NCBI RefSeq assembly: GCF_000379825.1
Contig: NZ_KB903816.1
Location: 62,001-126,000, forward strand
DNA: 64,000 nt
Origin: Longispora albida DSM 44784
Lineage (GTDB): Bacteria; Actinomycetota; Actinomycetes; Mycobacteriales; Micromonosporaceae
Reading direction: 5' to 3'
Of this stretch, positions 59,245-64,000 are shown piece after piece. The translations under genes were made by a program, and so were the position numbers. Position 1 is the stretch's first letter. Every line of letters starts with the position of its first letter. Under the pieces are notes generated by a model. It was given only the letters and a program-made list of their open reading frames with translations, searched no databases and was not told where the DNA came from.

Positions 59245-60084
59245 TCATGCGTAGACCTCTGCTGTTACCCGGTCGCCTGTTGCCGCTGTGGTGCGTGACC
59301 AGCCGCCCGACTTGGCCGTCCACTCCAGGCCGGCGAAGCGCACCGAGCGCACCCCGTGTTCCTCCGCGCGGGCCACCAGCCAGTGCGCGTAGCGCCAGCC
59401 GACCTGGTTGCTCACCGCCGGCAGGCTGAACGCCCCGCCCTCCACCGTGCCCGACGTGCCCCAGTCGAGCTGGACGGACGTGTCGAGGGCCTTGGCCGCC
59501 TCCGCCCCGCGTGTCGCCGGGTTGCTGCCGAGGGTGCAGGTGACGGCCTGGACGGCCGTGCCCTGGAGCGCCCTGGCGAGGATCTCGGACTCGTCGGCCC
59601 ACTGCTGGTACAGCTCGGGGTGCGCGCTGATCTGCACGGCCTGGGCCGCGTCGGTGACCCGCATCTTCTCCCAGCCGGGGATCTTCACGAGCTTGTCGTA
59701 GAACTTGCCTGCCGCGTAGCGCTGGTCGCTGATCTGCTCGACCGTGCCCCAGCCCTGGCTGGGCCGCTGCTGGAACAGCCCGACCGAGTCACGGTCCCCG
59801 CCGGACAGGTTACGGATCTTCGACTCCTGGTACGCGGTGGCGAGTGCCACCACGACCGCGCGCTCGGGGAGCTGGCGGCGGATGCCCACCGCGGCGATCG
59901 TGGCGGCGTTACCGAGCTGCTCGGCGTCCAGAGTGACCACACCGTCGGCTGTGACCGTGCAGGACTGCTTGGCCAGCGGCATGTCCGCCAGCTTCCCGCC
60001 GAGGTAGCGGGCGACCACGTACCCGCCGGCACACAGCAGGAGCAGGCAGGCCGCCAGCACAATGAGTAACGTCCGGAGCCGCAT
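59245..60084 (-). CDS. Membrane-anchored lytic transglycosylase-like protein
   Basis: A 279-residue protein with an N-terminal membrane anchor (LLIVLAACLLLLCAGGYVVA) and an extracytoplasmic domain. That domain has the pattern ALATAYQESKIRNLSGGDRDSVGLFQQRPS, resembling the catalytic E-S and GLxQ of goose-lysozyme/SLT-like folds. It probably acts on the cell wall; databases sometimes misname such proteins as metal transporters. It lies 11 bp after the enoyl-CoA hydratase gene. Confidence 0.75.
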   Translation of the reverse strand: MRLRTLLIVLAACLLLLCAGGYVVARYLGGKLADMPLAKQSCTVTADGVVTLDAEQLGNAATIAAVGIRRQLPERAVVVALATAYQESKIRNLSGGDRDSVGLFQQRPSQGWGTVEQISDQRYAAGKFYDKLVKIPGWEKMRVTDAAQAVQISAHPELYQQWADESEILARALQGTAVQAVTCTLGSNPATRGAEAAKALDTSVQLDWGTSGTVEGGAFSLPAVSNQVGWRYAHWLVARAEEHGVRSVRFAGLEWTAKSGGWSRTTAATGDRVTAEVYA

Positions 60085-60095
60085 GGCAACCCACC

Positions 60096-60866
60096 CTACT
60101 TCGGCCAGCGCCCTTCCGGCACCCACGAAGGGGCGCGCTTCTCAGCGAAAGCCTGAACACCCTCCCGCCCTTCGGGTGACAGAAAGTAGCTGGCGGACAG
60201 GGTGGCGAGGCGGTCGAGTTCCTCGCGGACCGGGCGGCGCAGGAGTGCCTTGGCTCCCGCGAGCGCGCCGGGCGCGCCGAGGACGAGCGCGTCGAGGTAC
60301 CCCCGCACGGTGGCGTCCACATCGGACACTGCCGCCGTGACCAGCCCGATCCCGGCCGCCCGCTCGCCGTCGAAGACCGCGCCGGTCAGGTACAGCTCGG
60401 CCGCCGCGCGGGACGTGAGCCGGGGCAGGACGGTCGCGGAGATGACGGCCGGGACGACGCCGAGCCGTACCTCGGTGAAGGCGAACGTGGCCGACGCCGA
60501 GCACACCGCGATGTCGGCGGCGGCGATCAGCCCCAGCCCGCCGGCCCGCGCCGGGCCGTTCACCCGCGCGACGACCGGCTTCGGGCACTCGACCAGGCGG
60601 GCGAGCAGCTCGACGAGGGCCGCCGCCGGTACCTGGCCGGCCTCGCGGGCGGCTGCCGTCTCCTTGAGGTCGGCGCCTGAGCAGAAGACCGGGCCGGTGT
60701 GGTCGAGCAGGAGCGCCCGGACGGAGTCGTCGGCTTCCGCGCGGTCGATCGCGGCGATGAAGTCGCTGATCAGGGCGGTGGACAGCGCGTTGCGGTTCGC
60801 CGGGCTGTCGAGCGTGAGGGTCGCCACGCCCTGCTCGGCGGAGTACCGGACAAGTTCTTCGGCCAT
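60096..60866 (-). CDS. Enoyl-CoA hydratase/isomerase family protein
   Basis: A 256-residue crotonase-fold enzyme. FCSGADLKET is the first oxyanion block, VARVNGPARAGGLGLIAAADIAV the second, and FAFTEVRLGVVPAVIS the acyl-CoA site. It probably hydrates or isomerises acyl-CoA; the usual Glu pair is only partly present. TAGTGT lies 7 nt before the ATG, and only 19 bp separate it from the divergent hemW start. Confidence 0.88.
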   Translation of the reverse strand: MAEELVRYSAEQGVATLTLDSPANRNALSTALISDFIAAIDRAEADDSVRALLLDHTGPVFCSGADLKETAAAREAGQVPAAALVELLARLVECPKPVVARVNGPARAGGLGLIAAADIAVCSASATFAFTEVRLGVVPAVISATVLPRLTSRAAAELYLTGAVFDGERAAGIGLVTAAVSDVDATVRGYLDALVLGAPGALAGAKALLRRPVREELDRLATLSASYFLSPEGREGVQAFAEKRAPSWVPEGRWPK

Positions 60867-60885
60867 GCAGGGCACACTAGACGGC

Positions 60886-62076
60886 ATGCCAGGTGCCCTG
60901 CCCTCCGGAGAGCCCGTCCCCGCCGACGGTCCGCTGTCCGGCGTCCCGCCACGGAAGGCCGGTGAGCGCGGTTTCGGGGTGTATGTGCACGTCCCGTTCT
61001 GCGCGTCCCGTTGTGGCTACTGCGACTTCAACACCTACACGCCCAGCGAGGGCGTGACCTCGGCCGGCTACGCCGACCAGGTGCTGGAGGAGCTGGCGCT
61101 GGCGAGCCGGGCTGTCGACCCGCCTGCCGTGTCGACGATCTTCGTCGGCGGCGGCACGCCGACCCTGCTCCCGGCGGCCGAGCTCGGCCGGATCATCGCG
61201 GGCATCGAGAAGACGTGGGGCTTCGCGCCCGGCGCGGAGATCACCACCGAGGCGAACCCGGAGACGGTCACCCCCGCCTATCTCGCCGAGCTCCGCGCGG
61301 CCGGCTTCACCCGGATCTCGCTCGGCATGCAGTCGGCAGCCGCGCACGTCCTCGCCGTGCTCGACCGCAGGCACACCGCCGGTCGCGCCGTCGCGGCTGC
61401 GGCCGAGGCCCGGGCCGCCGGCTTCGAGCACGTCAACCTGGATCTGATCTACGGTACGCCCGGCGAGACGGCCGAGGACTTCGAGCGCTCACTGGCCGCC
61501 GTGCTGGAGGCCGGAGTCGACCACGTGAGCGCCTACGCGCTGATCGTCGAGGACGGCACCCGGATGGCCGCGAGGATGCGCCGGGGCGAGCTGCCGTACC
61601 CGGACGACGACGTGGCCGCCGACCGGTACCTGGCCGCGACCTCCACCCTGGAAGGCGCCGGCCTCGCCAACTACGAGGTGTCGAACTGGGCGCTGCCCGG
61701 CGGCGAGTGCCAGCACAACCTGCTGTACTGGCGGGGCGGCGACTGGTGGGGCTTCGGCCCGGGCGCGCACAGCCACGTCGCCGGGGTCCGCTGGTGGAAC
61801 GTGAAGCATCCCAGCGCCTACGCCTCGGCCCTCGCCGCCGGCCAGTTCCCGGCGGCCGGCCGTGAGGTACTCGGCGACGAGGACCGCCGGATCGAGGAGA
61901 TCATGCTCCGGCTCCGGCTCGCCGAGGGCCTGCCACTGTCCTACCTGGACGACGCCGGCCGGACAGCCGCCAGCCGGGCTGCCGAGGACGGGCTGCTCGT
62001 GCTCGACGGCGACCGGGCGGTCCTGACCCTACGGGGGCGGCTGCTCGCCGACGCGGTGATCAGGGATCTGACTTAG
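60886..62076 (+). CDS. hemW: Heme chaperone HemW (radical SAM)
   Basis: A 396-residue radical-SAM family protein. The iron-sulfur motif CASRCGYC (VPFCASRCGYCDF), the GGGTPTLL block, EANPET and LGMQSAAAHVLAVLDRRHT are diagnostic of HemW rather than HemN: the first CX3CX2C is followed by aromatic DFNTY. It transfers heme to acceptor proteins. Convergent with the caspase-like gene, stops overlapping. Confidence 0.93.
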   Translation: MPGALPSGEPVPADGPLSGVPPRKAGERGFGVYVHVPFCASRCGYCDFNTYTPSEGVTSAGYADQVLEELALASRAVDPPAVSTIFVGGGTPTLLPAAELGRIIAGIEKTWGFAPGAEITTEANPETVTPAYLAELRAAGFTRISLGMQSAAAHVLAVLDRRHTAGRAVAAAAEARAAGFEHVNLDLIYGTPGETAEDFERSLAAVLEAGVDHVSAYALIVEDGTRMAARMRRGELPYPDDDVAADRYLAATSTLEGAGLANYEVSNWALPGGECQHNLLYWRGGDWWGFGPGAHSHVAGVRWWNVKHPSAYASALAAGQFPAAGREVLGDEDRRIEEIMLRLRLAEGLPLSYLDDAGRTAASRAAEDGLLVLDGDRAVLTLRGRLLADAVIRDLT

Positions 62077-63464
62077 AGGTCCCGGCCGAGTTCGTCCGCG
62101 GCGGTCAGGCAGCCCTTCATGCGGTACAGCTCGGCCAGCCGCTGGGCCGCGTACGGCGCGACCTGCTCGTCGCCGGAGCCGGCGGCTCTGCGCAGCGCCA
62201 CGCGGGCCTCGTCCAGCTGGCCGGAGTCCATGAGCATCACACCGAGCGTGGCGTGTGCCGCCGCCTCGGACTTGCGGATGCCTGCGGCGTGCTGGAGGAG
62301 CTGGCGGATCTCCTCGACGGGCCGCTTCCGCTGCACCCGGCCCAGGATCGCGTGCTGGGCGGCGCCCGGCGAGTACAGGGGGTGGCCGAACTCGGCGGCC
62401 CGGACGCTGGCCGCGTCGGCCCCGGCCGGATCGGTGGCCTGGAGCATCTTTCCCAGCTCGTACGCCGCGAGGGGGCTCCACTCCGGATGTTCAGCGGCGA
62501 TCACCTGCTCGAACAGCGAGGTGTCCTTCGCCATGCGGGCGGCGCGCAGTGCGGCAAGTGTGCTCCAGTCGCCGCGCCGGGCCGCCGCGACCTGCCGGTA
62601 CCCGGCGATGGCCGCCTCGGTCTCCCCGCGCCCCTCGGCGTCGTGGGCACGGAGGTACCCGGCGAGCACGTCCTCCTCACGGATCACAGCCTTCGGAGAC
62701 GGAGGCAGGGGCGGGGGCGGAGGTGGCGGCTCGGAGGGGACGCTGGGGACCCGGGCCAGTACCAGATCGGCGATCGTGCCCTTGAGGATGCGCTGCGGCG
62801 TCGACAGGCCAGCGGCCGCCATCCGCATGTTGACGTGCTCGTAGAGGTCATCGGCGGAGACGTACCCGCCGGACGCCCGGCACTCGCCGCGCAGCGCCTC
62901 CGCGAGGTAACCCGTGAACGGGCTGGGCGCCCCGCCGTCCTTCGCGTCGGGGGTGCGCTGTCCGCTCAGGGAGCTGGTGAGGACGAAGCGGCCCTTGCCG
63001 CCGAGCTCACCCGGGGTGTCCGGGCCGCCCTTGAACCCGCCCGAGTAGCAGCAGTCGAGCAGCACGATCTTCGCCACGGCCGGCGAGTCGTCCATCAGCT
63101 CGCTGATGTCGCGGGCCGAGATCCCGGTCGCGCGCAGTGAGGTGGTGTTCGTGTCGCGGGCGCACAGGTACAGGCGGCCGAAGAGGTCGGTGAAGCCGTG
63201 CCCGCTGTAGTACAGGAGAAGCTGTTCGTTCTTCGTGGAGCGGGCGAAGAACTGTTCCAGCGCGGTGAGGACGGCCTGCTTGCCGACGTTGGCGACGAGC
63301 CTGATGTCGCCGGCAGCGTGCAGGCCGGTACCCGGATCGGACAGCACCGCCCGGAGCAGCTCACCGTCGTGCCGCGCGCCCTTGAGCTCGGTGAGCACCC
63401 CGGCCTCGTCCTCCGGGAACTCCCAGTTGGCGACGAGCAGCGCCTTGTGTACCCGATCAGCCAT
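62073..63464 (-). CDS. Caspase-like peptidase (C14) with TPR-type C-terminus
   Basis: A 463-residue predicted cysteine peptidase. The catalytic His89 lies in YYSGHGF and Cys139 in LLDCCYSGG, both with proper spacing. A Pro-rich linker (about 243-262) leads to helical repeats of TPR/Sel1 type (about 270-460) likely to bind partners. Such proteins form effectors of bacterial conflict or cell-death systems. The gene starts eight bases inside the EACC1-like gene, so they are cotranslated. Confidence 0.9.
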   Translation of the reverse strand: MADRVHKALLVANWEFPEDEAGVLTELKGARHDGELLRAVLSDPGTGLHAAGDIRLVANVGKQAVLTALEQFFARSTKNEQLLLYYSGHGFTDLFGRLYLCARDTNTTSLRATGISARDISELMDDSPAVAKIVLLDCCYSGGFKGGPDTPGELGGKGRFVLTSSLSGQRTPDAKDGGAPSPFTGYLAEALRGECRASGGYVSADDLYEHVNMRMAAAGLSTPQRILKGTIADLVLARVPSVPSEPPPPPPPLPPSPKAVIREEDVLAGYLRAHDAEGRGETEAAIAGYRQVAAARRGDWSTLAALRAARMAKDTSLFEQVIAAEHPEWSPLAAYELGKMLQATDPAGADAASVRAAEFGHPLYSPGAAQHAILGRVQRKRPVEEIRQLLQHAAGIRKSEAAAHATLGVMLMDSGQLDEARVALRRAAGSGDEQVAPYAAQRLAELYRMKGCLTAADELGRDL

Positions 63465-63825
63465 CGAGCCTCTTGGTCTCCAGGGACTTGAGCATCACCT
63501 CGCGCAGGGTGCGGTCGCTGAGAGCGGTGCCGTCCACGGTGTGCCGGACGCCGTCGACGACGACGTTCAGCTCGCGCCGCTTGTCCCGGCCGAGCCAGGC
63601 GGAGAACGCGGCCAGGGCCGCCGTGACCGCACCGGAGCTGCCGAGCGCGACCAGGATCTCGATCACGGCGCTCTTCTCGCCGGGCGAGGCCGTCGCCCGC
63701 TGGCCGACCCCGTCCACCTCGGACTCCTGGAGCTCACGGACCAGCATCTCGACCTGGGCCAGCCAGGCCGGATCGTCGGCGTCGAAGGCAACCGTGCCCG
63801 GCACTACCGCGATCTCCAGCGTCAT
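63457..63825 (-). CDS. EACC1-like effector-associated small membrane protein
   Basis: A 122-residue protein. A soluble N-terminal part of about 50 residues (MTLEIAVVPG) is followed by one membrane helix (about 55-79, EILVALGSSGAVTAALAAFSAWL) and a beta-rich tail (RRELNVVVDGVRHTVDGTALSD). This order matches the effector-associated constant component (EACC1) found beside caspase and trypsin-like effectors in actinobacteria. It would tether or gate the caspase. Overlaps the caspase gene by eight bases. Confidence 0.7.
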   Translation of the reverse strand: MTLEIAVVPGTVAFDADDPAWLAQVEMLVRELQESEVDGVGQRATASPGEKSAVIEILVALGSSGAVTAALAAFSAWLGRDKRRELNVVVDGVRHTVDGTALSDRTLREVMLKSLETKRLDG

Positions 63826-63877
63826 CCCGCACCCTCCAGCTCGGACAGTCGTGGCCTGAGATGGGATGCTATCCCGC

Positions 63878-64000
63878 ATGGCCAATCCAAGGGCGTCGGT
63901 CGATACCCGGCGGTTCCAGGAACTGTTCGACGACGCGGTGCGGATCGCCACCCGCAAGGGCCCGCTGGACGACAGTGCCCGGGAGGTCCTGCTGGGTGCC
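63878..64000 (+). CDS. Unknown protein, 3'-truncated by window edge
   Basis: Forty-one codons are visible from ATG 63878, divergent from the EACC1-like gene by 52 bp. The N-terminus (TRRFQELFDDAVRIATRKGPLDDSAREVLLGA in part) is helical and unrecognised. It may be another member of the caspase locus or an unrelated gene. Confidence 0.5.
   Translation, partial: MANPRASVDTRRFQELFDDAVRIATRKGPLDDSAREVLLGA

Noticed and set aside
1-64000. tRNA, rRNA, tmRNA genes or insertion sequences
   Set aside because: None recognised by eye; intergenic stretches lack cloverleaf-like or transposase-like sequence. A covariance-model search could still find a missed small RNA.

Overview
The window is high-GC actinobacterial DNA. 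Gene content and order suggest a Micromonosporaceae-like actinomycete: a dusB/glyS/znu-zur block, a recO-uppS pair, a phoH-ybeY-CBS-era operon, an hrcA-dnaJ-rsmE block behind a CIRCE element, SARP-type giant regulators, a SigE-family ECF sigma factor, a mycothiol-dependent nitroreductase homologue and an F420-type LLM oxidoreductase. The family-level assignment is inference; no rRNA or tRNA gene was seen.

Layout. 0-8.6 kb: the 3' end of one giant regulator, a membrane-tethered PemK-like/DUF4190 fusion, a DsbA-fold protein coupled to an MFS exporter, a complete SARP-NB-ARC-TPR regulator, and an XRE/nucleotidyltransferase pair with its own palindromic operator. 8.6-20 kb is mostly housekeeping: dusB, a cold-shock protein, a RibD-C reductase, a class II amidotransferase, an APC permease, glyS, the Zur-controlled znuABC-zur zinc locus and an LLM oxidoreductase. 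20-25 kb: a secreted S33 peptidase divergent from a two-component system, then a secreted RTX-like repeat protein. 25-29 kb is sparse: hsp20, two MerR-like regulators, a broken XRE gene and long non-coding stretches. 29-35 kb: asnB and a stand-alone ketosynthase share an AT-rich divergent promoter and are followed by MFS and APC transporters, a possible tiny metabolite locus. 35-41 kb: a SnoaL-like protein, a membrane protein, an AAA/DUF4143 ATPase preceded by three 23-bp-spaced repeats, doxX, and an ECF thiamine-precursor transporter. 41-52 kb: a PBP, uppS, recO, a sigma factor with its membrane partner, an AAA kinase, and the era-to-phoH operon. 52-64 kb: a serine hydrolase, HIT protein, rsmE-dnaJ-hrcA, two DUF4870 proteins, a lytic-transglycosylase-like protein, an enoyl-CoA hydratase, hemW, and a caspase-like/EACC1 pair at the right edge.

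Two patterns cut across the window. First, an interspersed element of about 110 bp occurs at 13048-13164 and in inverted orientation at 59100-59233, with a looser relative at 54765-54880. Flanks and loop are conserved, while the long hairpin arms differ completely yet stay complementary. Second, many genes have no Shine-Dalgarno but a TAnnnT hexamer 6-7 nt upstream of the start codon, which points to widespread leaderless transcription. No CRISPR array, insertion sequence or riboswitch was recognised.
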